This document shows positions 27,827 to 36,051 of a stretch of 64,000 nt of DNA, in pieces. The position numbers were made by a program, and so were the translations under genes. How positions within the stretch are numbered: position 1 is the first letter of the stretch; every line of letters begins with the position of its first letter. The notes beneath the pieces are model-generated. The model saw only the letters and a program-made list of their open reading frames with translations, did not search any database and had not been told where the DNA came from. The stretch spans positions 62,001 to 126,000 of the forward strand of contig NZ_JANLCN010000002.1 of NCBI RefSeq assembly GCF_024979255.1. The letters run 5' to 3'. This DNA comes from Herbiconiux moechotypicola (lineage in GTDB: Bacteria; Actinomycetota; Actinomycetes; Actinomycetales; Microbacteriaceae).

Positions 27827-29319
27827 GCCGCCCCCGCGAACAGGGCGGTGTCGGATGCGCGGGGCGCGTCGGTGCCGGATGCACCGGGCGCGTCGGCTTC
27901 GGTTCCGGATGCACGGTGCGCATCCGCCGCGGCCGCGACGGCACGGCCCGCCTCGCCCGCGAGCACCGCGCCGAAGGCCTGCTCCAGGTCGTCGAGCAGG
28001 TCGTCCACGTCCTCCACCCCGATCGACAGCCGCAACAGCCCGTCGCCGATGCCGGCGGCCGCGCGCTGCTCGGGCGTGCGCTGCGCGTGCGTGGTCGACG
28101 CCGGGTGGATGATGAGCGACCGCACGTCGCCGAGGTGGGTCATGCGGGTGAACAGCCCGACCGAGTCGAAGAAGGTGCGCGCCGCCTCGGCGCCGCCCCG
28201 CAGCGTGAACGCGAACACCGAGCCCTGCCCCCTCGGCAGGTACCGCGCGGCCAGCGCCCGGTAGGGGCTCGACTCGAGTCCCGCGTAGTCGACCGACTCC
28301 ACGAGCGGGTGGCGCTCGAGCCAGCGGGCCACGGCGAGCGCCGACTCCGACTGGCGCGACACCCGCAGCGACAGTGTCTCGATGCCCTGCTGGATGAGGA
28401 AGGCGTTGAGCGGCGAGGGCGTCGGCCCGAACCGCGACACCACCACGTCGCGCGCGTAGACGGCGAGCGCGTCGCGCCCGAACCGCTCGACGTAGCTCGA
28501 CCCGCCGAGCGCGGCCACCGGAGAGGTGAGGTGCGGGAACCGCGCGCCCCGCGCATCCGTCACCGCCCAGTCGAAGCCGTCACCCGTCACCACCACGCCG
28601 CCCAGCACGGTGCCGTGACCGGCGAGGAACTTGCTCGCCGAGTGCACCACGAGGTCGGCGCCGTGCTCGAGCGGGCGCTCGAGATAGGGCGTGGCGAAGG
28701 TGTTGTCGACGATGAGGGCGATGCCGTGGCGGTGCGCCACCTCGGCCACGAGGGCGATGTCGACGATGTCGTTCTTCGGGTTCGGGATCGACTCCACGAA
28801 GAACGCCTTGGTGGAGGGGCGCACGGCGGCGTCCCACTCGGCAGCGTCGTTGGCGTCGGCCACGAAGGAGGTCTCGATGCCGAGGCGGCCGAAGTTGTCG
28901 AGGAAGAGGCCGCGTGAGCCCTCGTAGATGCTGGTCGCCGACACGAGGTGGTCGCCTGCGGCGAGGAGGGCGAGCACGGCGGTGGAGACGGCGGCCTGCC
29001 CGCTGCCGACGAGGATGGCGCCGCGGCCGCCCTCGAGCGCGGCGATGCGCCCCTCGAGGGCCGAGGTGGTGGGGTTGCCGATGCGCGTGTAGGTGAAGCC
29101 GTCGTCGGTGCCGGCGAAGCGGTCGCGGGCCTGCTCGAAGTCGTCGAACACGAAGCCCGCGCTGAGGTGGATGGGGGTCGCCCGCGGGTTCACGCCGCCG
29201 GCCTGCGGACCGCCGGCGACGGCGCTGCCGTCGGCACCCGCCCCCGGCACCCCGGCGTGCACCTGCTGGGTCGCGAAGCCGGGTCGGCGCGAGGTGGGCG
29301 GGAGGTGCTGGTCGGTCAT
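27823..29319 (-). CDS. metY: O-acetylhomoserine sulfhydrylase-type PLP enzyme
   Basis: This is a 498-residue Cys/Met-metabolism PLP enzyme. Substrate and cofactor signatures are YTRIGNPTTSALEGRIAALEGG, DNTFATPYLERPLEHGADLV and SASKFLAGHG, with the PLP-binding Lys at 230. Length and the HPASTTH/SIGVED end resemble O-acetylhomoserine (thiol)-lyases, which make homocysteine from O-acetylhomoserine and sulfide; cystathionine gamma-synthase is the alternative. The C-terminal 45 residues are a low-complexity Ala/Ser/Gly/Asp tail encoded by near-repeats. It is the first gene of a two-gene operon with the LLM monooxygenase, consistent with sulfur scavenging. Confidence 0.87.
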   Translation of the reverse strand: MTDQHLPPTSRRPGFATQQVHAGVPGAGADGSAVAGGPQAGGVNPRATPIHLSAGFVFDDFEQARDRFAGTDDGFTYTRIGNPTTSALEGRIAALEGGRGAILVGSGQAAVSTAVLALLAAGDHLVSATSIYEGSRGLFLDNFGRLGIETSFVADANDAAEWDAAVRPSTKAFFVESIPNPKNDIVDIALVAEVAHRHGIALIVDNTFATPYLERPLEHGADLVVHSASKFLAGHGTVLGGVVVTGDGFDWAVTDARGARFPHLTSPVAALGGSSYVERFGRDALAVYARDVVVSRFGPTPSPLNAFLIQQGIETLSLRVSRQSESALAVARWLERHPLVESVDYAGLESSPYRALAARYLPRGQGSVFAFTLRGGAEAARTFFDSVGLFTRMTHLGDVRSLIIHPASTTHAQRTPEQRAAAGIGDGLLRLSIGVEDVDDLLDDLEQAFGAVLAGEAGRAVAAAADAHRASGTEADAPGASGTDAPRASDTALFAGAA

Positions 29320-29412
29320 GATGCATCAGACTCGCACGACCACCTGCGCGGGAGGCCCTTTGTGGACTTCTGTTACAGCGACAGCGGGCGCGCGGGCCTC
29401 ACGCTAGGCTGG

Positions 29413-29424
29413 GAGAGCGCTCTC
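29413..29424. promoter_or_regulatory. LacI-type operator upstream of beta-glucosidase
   Basis: GAGAGCGCTCTC is a perfect 12-bp palindrome just downstream of a -10-like TAGGCT (29405-29410). It has the central AGCGCT found in actinobacterial CebR/BglR-type operators. The LacI-family gene at 30965 is the obvious candidate repressor. Confidence 0.6.
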
Positions 29425-29469
29425 ACCGCCGACCAGCGCAGCGGCGCATCCGTTTCGAGGAGTATTCCG

Positions 29470-30918
29470 ATGACATCGTTTCCCCCTGGTTTCCTCTGGG
29501 GTTCCGCCACCGCAGCCGCCCAGATCGAGGGCGCGGCCTTCGAAGACGGCAAGGAGGCGTCGATCTGGGACGCGTTCGCGCGCATCCCAGGCGCCATCCT
29601 GAACGGCGACACCCCCGACGTGGCGGTCGACCACTACCACCGCATGCCGGCCGACGTGGCGCTCATGAAGGAGCTGGGGCTGCAGTCGTACCGCTTCTCG
29701 ACCAGCTGGGCGCGCATCCGGCCCGGTGACGCCTACACCAACCAAGCCGGGCTCGACTTCTACTCGCGGCTCGTCGACGAGCTGCTGGGCGCGGGCATCC
29801 TGCCATGGCTCACGCTCTACCACTGGGATCTGCCGCAGGCGCTGGAGGAGAAGGGCGGATGGGCGAATCGCGACACCGCCTACCGGTTCCGCGACTACGC
29901 CGAGGTCGTGTACGAGGCGCTCGGCGATCGGGTGCAGCACTGGACCACCTTCAACGAGCCGTTCTGCTCGTCGCTGCTCGGCTACGCCTCGGGCGTGCAC
30001 GCGCCCGGGCGCCAGGAGCCGGCGGCCGCCGTCGCCGCCGTGCACCACCAGCACCTCGGGCACGGCCTGGCGGTCGCGCGCCTGCGCGAACTGGGGGCTC
30101 AGAACCTCGGCATCACGCTCAACCTCACCAACGCGGTGCCGCGCGACCCTTCCGACCCGGTCGACCTCGAGGCGGCGCGGCGCATCGACGCGCTCAACAA
30201 CCGCATCTTCCTCGACCCGCTGCTGCGCGGCGAGTACCCGGCCGACATTCGCGCCGACCTCGCCGAGTTCGGGCTCGACACCGTGAGCGAGACCGGGCTG
30301 GTGCGGCCGGGCGACCTGGAGATCATCGCGCAGCCGCTGGAGTTCCTCGGGGTGAACCACTACCACGACGACCAGGTGAGCGGTCATTCGCTGGGCGGCG
30401 GCGGCGCGGACGACGCCGGCGACCCGCACGGCGTGAAGGGCGGACGAGCGGTGTCGTCGCCGTTCGTGAACGCCGAGTACGTCACGTTCCCGCTGCGCGA
30501 CCTGCCGCTCACGGCGATGGGCTGGGAGGTGCACCCCGCGGGGCTGCGCACGCTGCTCGTGCGGCTGGGGCAGGAGTATCCGACGCTGCCGCCGCTGTAC
30601 GTCACCGAGAACGGTGCGGCGTACGACGACGTGGTGTCGCACGACGGGGCCGCGGCCGACGGTTCCGAGGGTGCCGAGGCCGTGCACGACGAGCTGCGCA
30701 CGAGCTACATCGAGCAGCACGTCGCCGCGGTGTCGGACGCGATCGCCGACGGGGCCGACGTGCGCGGCTACTTCGTGTGGTCGCTGCTCGACAACTACGA
30801 GTGGGCCTGGGGCTACGGCAAGCGCTTCGGCATCGTGCGGGTCGACTACGACACCCTCGTGCGCACCCCGAAGGACAGCGCCCACGCCTACGCGGCGATC
30901 ATCGCCGCCGCCGGGTGA
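29470..30918 (+). CDS. GH1 family beta-glucosidase
   Basis: The protein has 482 residues. ATG 29470 follows GAGGAG; in-frame starts further upstream would read across the operator. It has the GH1 hallmarks: FLWGSATAAAQIEG at the N-terminus, TFNEP with acid/base Glu 163, and VTENG with nucleophile Glu 380, plus the sugar-binding WSLLDNYEWAWGY segment. There is no signal peptide, so it acts in the cytoplasm on imported beta-glucosides or cellobiose-like sugars. A LacI regulator follows directly and a palindromic operator precedes it. No dedicated transporter is adjacent. Confidence 0.95.
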   Translation: MTSFPPGFLWGSATAAAQIEGAAFEDGKEASIWDAFARIPGAILNGDTPDVAVDHYHRMPADVALMKELGLQSYRFSTSWARIRPGDAYTNQAGLDFYSRLVDELLGAGILPWLTLYHWDLPQALEEKGGWANRDTAYRFRDYAEVVYEALGDRVQHWTTFNEPFCSSLLGYASGVHAPGRQEPAAAVAAVHHQHLGHGLAVARLRELGAQNLGITLNLTNAVPRDPSDPVDLEAARRIDALNNRIFLDPLLRGEYPADIRADLAEFGLDTVSETGLVRPGDLEIIAQPLEFLGVNHYHDDQVSGHSLGGGGADDAGDPHGVKGGRAVSSPFVNAEYVTFPLRDLPLTAMGWEVHPAGLRTLLVRLGQEYPTLPPLYVTENGAAYDDVVSHDGAAADGSEGAEAVHDELRTSYIEQHVAAVSDAIADGADVRGYFVWSLLDNYEWAWGYGKRFGIVRVDYDTLVRTPKDSAHAYAAIIAAAG

Positions 30919-30964
30919 GAACGCGCTTCGCGAGCGGGTACGGTGGGCTCGTGAGGGCGTGGAG

Positions 30965-32008
30965 ATGAAGGGCGCGGCGCCGGGCGGGCGCACGCCCACG
31001 CTCGAGATGGTGGCGGCCGCGGCCGGGGTGTCGAGGGCCACGGTGTCACGGGTGGTCAACGGCTCGACCTCGGTCGCGCCCGAGGCCGCCGCGGCCGTGC
31101 ACGCCGCGGTCGAGGCGCTCAACTACGTGCCGAACCGCATGGCGCGGTCGCTCGCGAGCCGCCGCACCGACGTGATCGCGCTCATCGTGCCCGAGTCGAC
31201 CTCGACCGTGTTCGCCGACCCGTTCTTCGCCCCCGTGGTGCGCGGTGTCGCCCGGGCGCTCAGCGACACGGACTACACGCTGAACCTCCTCATAGCGTCG
31301 GAGTCGCGCCCCGAGAAGACCCGCCGCTACCTCCTCGGCGGCAACGTCGACGGCGCCCTCGTGGTGTCGCACCACGCCTCCGACCACTCCTACCTCGGGC
31401 TCGGCGACACCCTCCCGATCGTCTTCGGCGGCCGGCCCGTCAACCCCGAACTGGCCGACGCCTGGTTCGTCGACGTCGACAACCGCGCCAGCGCGCGCCT
31501 CGCCACCGAGCACCTGCTCGCGCGGGGGCGCACCCGCATCGCCACGATCGCCGGCCGGCAGGACATGCCCGCCGGCATCGACCGCCTCGAAGGGTGGCGC
31601 GACGCACTGGGGGCGGCCGGCGCCCCCGCCGACCGCGTGGAGTTCGGCGACTTCACGCAGGCTTCGGGTGCCGCCGCGATGGAACGACTGCTCGCGGCGA
31701 CGGAGTCGACGGGGGCGGCTACGGGCACCGGGCTCGACGGCGTGTTCGTGGCGAACGACCAGATGGCGGCGGGTGCGATCCGCACGCTCCTCTCACACGG
31801 GCTGTCGGTGCCGGGTGACGTCGCGGTCGTCGGCTACGACGACGATACCTTCGCCGCCACGATCACGCCGCCGCTCACCACGGTGCACCAGCCCTCCGCC
31901 GAGCTCGGCGCCCAGATGGCGCAGGTGCTCGTCCGCCGCCTCGCCGGCGACACCCCGCCGCACCGCACCCTCATCCCCACCCACCTCGTCGAGCGCGACA
32001 GCAGCTGA
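30965..32008 (+). CDS. LacI-family transcriptional regulator (likely of the GH1 gene)
   Basis: The protein has 347 residues. ATG 30965 is chosen because it gives the usual short lead to the HTH (TLEMVAAAAGVSRATVSRVVNG) and has GGAG nearby; GTG 30950 and GTG 30956 lie just upstream. The HTH and hinge helix (LNYVPNRMARSLASRRT) are followed by a periplasmic-binding-type sensor domain ending in the VVGYDDDTFAATITPPLTTV motif. It lies 46 bases after the beta-glucosidase gene, so repression of that gene via the operator at 29413 with relief by a glucoside is the simplest model. Confidence 0.92.
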   Translation: MKGAAPGGRTPTLEMVAAAAGVSRATVSRVVNGSTSVAPEAAAAVHAAVEALNYVPNRMARSLASRRTDVIALIVPESTSTVFADPFFAPVVRGVARALSDTDYTLNLLIASESRPEKTRRYLLGGNVDGALVVSHHASDHSYLGLGDTLPIVFGGRPVNPELADAWFVDVDNRASARLATEHLLARGRTRIATIAGRQDMPAGIDRLEGWRDALGAAGAPADRVEFGDFTQASGAAAMERLLAATESTGAATGTGLDGVFVANDQMAAGAIRTLLSHGLSVPGDVAVVGYDDDTFAATITPPLTTVHQPSAELGAQMAQVLVRRLAGDTPPHRTLIPTHLVERDSS

Positions 32009-32012
32009 CCCG

Positions 32013-32026
32013 CCGCGGTCGCGCGG
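32013..32026. terminator. Short hairpin between convergent genes
   Basis: CCGCG (32013-32017) and CGCGG (32022-32026) flank a four-base loop in the 28-bp gap between the LacI gene and the convergent methyltransferase. There is no T-run, so terminator function is uncertain. Confidence 0.3.
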
Positions 32027-32036
32027 ATGCCGGACG

Positions 32037-32942
32037 TCACACCACCCGCACCCCGGGCAACCGCTCCCGGATCACCCGCACCGCATCCGCACTCTCGTCG
32101 ACGAGCACGTAGTTCCGCCCGAGCGCCGCCGCCACCGCCCCCGTCGTGCCGCTGCCCGCGAAGAAGTCGAGCACCCAGTCCCCCTCGCGCGACGACGCCT
32201 GCACGATCCGCCGCAGCACCCCCTCCGGCTTCTGCGTCGGGTATCCCGTCTTCTCGCGCCCCGTCGGCGACACGATCGTGTGCCACCACACGTCGGTCGG
32301 CAGCTTGCCCCGCGCCGCCCGCTCGGGCGTCACCAGCCCCGGCGCCATGTACGGCTCCCGGTCGACCGCCACCGAGTCGAACCAATACCCCTTCGGGTTC
32401 TTCACGTACACCAGGATCGTGTCGTGCTTCGTCGGCCACCGGCTCTTCGACTTCGCCCCGTAGTCGTACGCCCAGATGATCTCGTTGAGAAAGCTCTCCC
32501 GCCCGAACAGCGCGTCGAGCAGCACCTTCGCGTAGTGCGCCTCCCGGTAGTCGAGGTGCAGGTACAGCGTGCCGTCGTCGGCGAGCAGCCGCCACGCCTC
32601 CACGAGCCGCGGCTCGAGAAAGGCCCAGTAGTCGTCGAACCGGTCGTCGTAGCTCAGCAGGTCGCCCTTGATGCGGTCATAGCGCTGGCCTTTGAACCCG
32701 GTGACCCGGTCGCGCCGGCGCTCCTGGGGCTCCGCATCCGGTGCCGTGCGCGTCGAGGTGATGGGCTGCCGGCCCTGCTGCCGCCCCGTGTTGAACGGCG
32801 GATCGAGGTAGATGAGGGTGAAGGATGCGTCCGCGAACGCGGGCAGCACCGAGAGGTTGTCGGCGTGGTGCAGAAGGCCCTCGCCGCGTGCGTCGGGCGC
32901 GAACTCCGCCCGGGGGTCGAGGGGCGGATCTCCGACTGGCAC
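32037..32942 (-). CDS. Beta-class DNA methyltransferase (N6-adenine or N4-cytosine)
   Basis: The protein has 301 residues from GTG at 32942-32940. The frame stays open further upstream, but that part is antisense to the small GNAT-like gene and lacks family similarity. Catalytic motif IV (YLDPPFN, about 45-51) precedes the AdoMet-binding motif (FFAGSGTTG, about 260-268), the order of beta-class MTases (N6_N4_Mtase family). Other family segments include YLHLDYREAHYAK, PTKHDTILVY and YPTQKPEGVL. No restriction endonuclease is next to it, so it looks like an orphan methylase or part of a distant RM system. Specificity cannot be read from the sequence. Confidence 0.9.
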   Translation of the reverse strand: MPVGDPPLDPRAEFAPDARGEGLLHHADNLSVLPAFADASFTLIYLDPPFNTGRQQGRQPITSTRTAPDAEPQERRRDRVTGFKGQRYDRIKGDLLSYDDRFDDYWAFLEPRLVEAWRLLADDGTLYLHLDYREAHYAKVLLDALFGRESFLNEIIWAYDYGAKSKSRWPTKHDTILVYVKNPKGYWFDSVAVDREPYMAPGLVTPERAARGKLPTDVWWHTIVSPTGREKTGYPTQKPEGVLRRIVQASSREGDWVLDFFAGSGTTGAVAAALGRNYVLVDESADAVRVIRERLPGVRVV

Positions 32943-32951
32943 CGTGCAATT

Positions 32952-32981
32952 CTGACAGTTCCGAGACTCGGGGCGTATCCT
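32952..32981 (+). promoter_or_regulatory. Promoter for the small GNAT-like gene (possibly leaderless)
   Basis: CTGACA (32952-32957) and TATCCT (32976-32981) are 18 bases apart. A start site about seven bases later would fall at or near the ATG at 32991, suggesting a leaderless or nearly leaderless mRNA. Confidence 0.4.
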
Positions 32982-32990
32982 CGCCTCACG

Positions 32991-33290
32991 ATGAGCACCT
33001 CCATGAGCACCTCGATCCGCAACGACGTCCGCCGCAATCGCTACACGATCGCCCTCGACGACGAGCTCGCCGGCTTCGCCGACTACCGCCTCGAGGGTTC
33101 CCGCATCGTGTTCACCCGCACCGAGGTCGACCCCGCCCGCCGCCAGAGCGGGCTCGCCGGCCGCCTCGTGGAGTACGCCCTCGACGACGTGCGCACCTCG
33201 AGCGCCCTCACCGTCGTGCCGCAGTGCACCTTCGTCGCCCACTTCATCGACGAGCACCCCGACTACCAGGAGCTCGTCGACCGCGGCTGA
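32991..33290 (+). CDS. Small GNAT-like N-acetyltransferase (YjdJ/Acetyltransf_CG type)
   Basis: The protein has 99 residues. It fits the short GCN5-related family: ALDDELAGFADYRLEG, then IVFTRTEVDPARRQSGLAGRLVEYAL (an acetyl-CoA-binding-like RxxGxA/G segment), and the terminal CTFVAHFIDEHPDYQELV motif typical of this group. ATG 32991 and ATG 33003 are both possible; the first fits a leaderless transcript. The substrate is unknown. It is divergently arranged with the DNA methyltransferase. Confidence 0.85.
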   Translation: MSTSMSTSIRNDVRRNRYTIALDDELAGFADYRLEGSRIVFTRTEVDPARRQSGLAGRLVEYALDDVRTSSALTVVPQCTFVAHFIDEHPDYQELVDRG

Positions 33291-33349
33291 CGCTGTCGGA
33301 ACCCCACAGCCCGGATGCGCCCGGCCACCGGATGCGCTGCAATGGGCGC

Positions 33350-34417
33350 ATGCCCGACGACGCGCAGCCCGCAGAACCCACCCCGTCCGTTCCGTTCGCG
33401 ATCGACGCGGGCGGCGACGTCTCCGCCGGTCCGCTCGAGCTCGAACTCGCCGCCACGCAGGCCGAGGCGGCCGGTTTCGACGGGGTGCTCGGTGTGGAGC
33501 TCGGGCACGATCCGTTCGTCGCGCTCGCCCTCGCCGCCCGCGCCACGAGCCGGGTGCGCCTCACCACGTCGATCGCCGTGGCCTTCGCCCGCAGCCCCAT
33601 GAGCACCGCGGTGCTCGCCAACGACCTCCAGCTCGTGTCGTCAGGCCGTTTCGTGCTGGGGCTCGGGTCGCAGGTGAAGCCGCACATCGAACGCCGTTTC
33701 TCGATGCCGTGGTCGCGGCCCGCCGCCCGGATGCGCGAGTACGTGCGCGCGCTCCGTGCGATCCAGGAGGCGTGGGACACCGGAACCCGCCTGAACTTCG
33801 CCGGCGAGTTCTACACGCACACGCTCATGCCCCCGATGTTCAGCCCCGGCCCGAACCCGTTCGGGCCGCCTCCCGTCACGATCGCGGCGGTGGGGCCGGG
33901 CATGGCCGAGGTGGCGGGCGAGGTGGCCGACGGGATGCTCGCGCACCCGTTCACGACGGAGCGGTACCTGCGCGAGGTGAGCCTGCCCGCCATCGCGCGC
34001 GGTCGCGCTGCGGCGGGCGACTGCGCCGTCGCACACCGCACCTTCGAGGTGAGCCTGCCCGCGTTCATCGCGATCGGCGACACCCCCGACGCCGTGCGGA
34101 AGGCGCAGCGCGCGGTGAAGCGGCAGATCGCGTTCTATGGATCGACGCCCACCTACCTCCCGGTGCTCGAACTCCACGGGTGGGAGTCCGTGCACTCCGC
34201 CCTGCACGCGGGCTCGCTGCGCGGGGAGTGGGAGGCGATGGCCGACCTCGTCACCGACGAGATGCTCGACGCCTTCGCCATCTCAGGCACTCCCCCCGAG
34301 GTCGCCGCGGGGCTCCACGCCCGCTTCGACGGGCTGGTTCAGCGCCTGTCGTTCAGCGCGCCCTACCGGGTCGCACCGGAGCTGTGGGGCGAATTGCTAC
34401 GTGAGCTGAGGGGCTGA
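33350..34417 (+). CDS. LLM-class F420-dependent oxidoreductase (TIGR03617-like)
   Basis: The protein has 355 residues; ATG 33350 is preceded by a weak site. Family features are the N-terminal AAGFDGVLGVELGHDPFVALALAA stretch, RVRLTTSIAVAFARSP, and LVSSGRFVLGLGSQVKPHIERRF, which forms the cofactor pocket. This branch of luciferase-like proteins generally uses F420 in actinobacteria, acting as a dehydrogenase or reductase; the substrate is unknown. Its last 21 bases overlap the end of the convergent HbpS-like gene. Confidence 0.87.
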   Translation: MPDDAQPAEPTPSVPFAIDAGGDVSAGPLELELAATQAEAAGFDGVLGVELGHDPFVALALAARATSRVRLTTSIAVAFARSPMSTAVLANDLQLVSSGRFVLGLGSQVKPHIERRFSMPWSRPAARMREYVRALRAIQEAWDTGTRLNFAGEFYTHTLMPPMFSPGPNPFGPPPVTIAAVGPGMAEVAGEVADGMLAHPFTTERYLREVSLPAIARGRAAAGDCAVAHRTFEVSLPAFIAIGDTPDAVRKAQRAVKRQIAFYGSTPTYLPVLELHGWESVHSALHAGSLRGEWEAMADLVTDEMLDAFAISGTPPEVAAGLHARFDGLVQRLSFSAPYRVAPELWGELLRELRG

Positions 34418-34912
34418 GGCGCGGCGCGCCAGGAAGGCGGCCACCGCATCCGCCGTCGTCTGGTGGTCGATGACGTCGGGCTCGCCCGAGGTGGTGATGG
34501 TGCCGACGAGCTGGCCGGCCGCGAAGATCGGCACCGAGCCGCCGTGGGCGCGCATCACCTCGTGGTCGATGTCGGGGTCCTCCGCCTCGGTGAACTCGCG
34601 GCCCGCCTCTTCGAAGCGGCGCTTCACCAGCAACGACGGCACCTTGAAGTGCCGCACCACCGCCGCCTTGCCCGCGAGCCAGGGATCGTTGCCGAGGCCG
34701 GTGTCGCCGAGCTTCGCGCGGTATACGGTGTCGTCGCCGAGCAGCACCTCCACCGCGAGGTCGAGACCGCGCTCGCGGATGAGGTCGACCGCGATCGACC
34801 CGAGCTCGACCGCGTCGTCGTTGCCGAACTCCGGCACGTCGAGCGGGGCGACCGCCTCGAGGTCGGTGGTAGTGAACACCGGCAGCGAGGGGTCGTCGAA
34901 GGCGTATTTCAT
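34397..34912 (-). CDS. HbpS/GlcG-like (UPF0303, heme-degrading-type) protein
   Basis: The protein has 171 residues from ATG at 34912-34910, which overlaps the TGA of the lipoate ligase gene. It shows the UPF0303 pattern: FTTTDLEAVAPL, VEVLLGDDTVYRAKLGDTGLGNDPWLAGKAAVVRHF, and HGGSVPIFAAGQLVGTITTSGEPDVIDH near the C-terminus. Related proteins bind heme or cobalamin-like ligands, but the function of this subgroup is not established. Tight coupling to a lipoate-ligase-like gene is its only functional hint. The 3' end overlaps the convergent F420-type gene by 21 bases. Confidence 0.82.
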   Translation of the reverse strand: MKYAFDDPSLPVFTTTDLEAVAPLDVPEFGNDDAVELGSIAVDLIRERGLDLAVEVLLGDDTVYRAKLGDTGLGNDPWLAGKAAVVRHFKVPSLLVKRRFEEAGREFTEAEDPDIDHEVMRAHGGSVPIFAAGQLVGTITTSGEPDVIDHQTTADAVAAFLARRASAPQLT

Positions 34913-35958
34913 GGAACTCGTCCTATCCATTCGGGGGTGGAGAACTTGGTGCGCACCAGCTCTTCGGCGGCCGCGCGCTCCGCATCCGTGATCTGCGAGG
35001 GATGCGCACCGTAGAGGCCGGTGAAGGTCGCGACGAGGCGGTCGATGATCTCGGCGCGCGGCAGACCGGTCTGGCTGCGCAGCGGGTCGACGCGCTTGGC
35101 GGCCGAGGTGGTGCCCTTGTCGCTCATCTTCTCGCGACCGATGCGGAGCACCTCCGTCATCTTCTCGCCGTCCATGTCGTAACTCAGCGTGGCGTGGTGC
35201 AGCACGGCTCCGTTGCCGAGGCGCTTCTGGGCGGCGCCGCCGATCTTGCCCTTGGTGGAGGAGATGTCGTTGAGCGGCTGGTAGAACGCCTCGATGCCGA
35301 GCGACTTGAGGGCGGTGATGACCCACTCGTCGAGGAAGGCGTAGGAGTCGGCGAAGGTCATGCCCTGCACGAGGGCCGCGGGGGCGTAGATGGAGTAGGT
35401 GACGACGGAGTTCGCGTCCATGAACATGGCGCCGCCGCCCGAGATGCGGCGCACCACCTCGAAGCCGTACTTCTCGGCGTTGGCGGGGTCGACCTCGTTC
35501 TTCAGCGACTGGAAGCTGCCGATCACCACGGCGGGCCGGTTCCACTCCCAGATACGGAGGGTCGGTTTGCGGCGGCCCTCGCCGACCTCGTTGGTGAGCA
35601 CCTCGTCGAGGGCGAGCTGCATCTGCGGGGTCTCGGGGCCGGAGTGGATGAGCTGCCACTCGTAGGCGTCCCAGCTCGTGGCCTTGGCGAGGGCGCGGCG
35701 GATGGCGACCGCGACGGCTTCGGGCGAGAAGCCGAGCAGCTGCGCGCCCTCGGGCAGCGCGCCGCGGACGGCGGTGGCGAGGGTGGCGGCGTCGCTGTCG
35801 CTCGGCAGGCCCTCGACGGCGGCGTCGATCAGCGGGAGCGCGCTGTCGGGCTCGAGGAAGAAGTCGCCCGCGAGGCGGAAGCCCGTGATGCGGCCGTCGA
35901 CCTCGTCGAGGTCGACGACGACCAGCTTCCCCCCGGGCACCTTGTACTCACCGTGCAT
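34909..35958 (-). CDS. Lipoate-protein ligase A family protein with N-terminal accessory domain
   Basis: The protein has 349 residues. The catalytic domain (about 95-330) has the lipoate/biotin-ligase motifs RRISGGG at 170-176 and GKIGG with the conserved Lys 238, so ligation of lipoate or octanoate to E2/H proteins is likely. Residues 1-90 (HGEYKVPGGKLVVVDL, ITGFRLAGDFFLEPD) resemble the small accessory domain that usually sits at the C-terminus of bacterial LplA or is a separate LplB protein. Here it precedes the catalytic domain. ATG at 35958 starts the gene, divergent from the beta-phosphoglucomutase gene. Confidence 0.87.
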   Translation of the reverse strand: MHGEYKVPGGKLVVVDLDEVDGRITGFRLAGDFFLEPDSALPLIDAAVEGLPSDSDAATLATAVRGALPEGAQLLGFSPEAVAVAIRRALAKATSWDAYEWQLIHSGPETPQMQLALDEVLTNEVGEGRRKPTLRIWEWNRPAVVIGSFQSLKNEVDPANAEKYGFEVVRRISGGGAMFMDANSVVTYSIYAPAALVQGMTFADSYAFLDEWVITALKSLGIEAFYQPLNDISSTKGKIGGAAQKRLGNGAVLHHATLSYDMDGEKMTEVLRIGREKMSDKGTTSAAKRVDPLRSQTGLPRAEIIDRLVATFTGLYGAHPSQITDAERAAAEELVRTKFSTPEWIGRVP

Positions 35959-36014
35959 TCCCCCAGCGTATCGGCGGGCGGGTGGCCATGGGGCGCAACT
36001 CGAAACGCACCGAT

Positions 36015-36044
36015 AACACGGTGTTCACGCCCACCCCGTAACGT
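36015..36044 (+). promoter_or_regulatory. Promoter and operator candidate of the pgmB-GH65 pair
   Basis: AACAC-G-GTGTT (36015-36025) is a perfect 5-bp inverted repeat. TAACGT (36039-36044) fits a -10, and the ATG at 36052 lies only seven bases further, with no ribosome binding site. The transcript is probably leaderless. Confidence 0.4.
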
Positions 36045-36051
36045 TGATCGC

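Noticed and set aside
29320-29469. SAM or other riboswitch in front of the metY-like gene
   Set aside because: The minus-strand leader shows no conserved riboswitch core; only the operator and promoter of the divergent GH1 gene are visible.
32943-33257. 105-codon upstream extension of the DNA methyltransferase
   Set aside because: It runs antisense through the GNAT-like gene and lacks family similarity. The conserved protein begins near GTG 32942.
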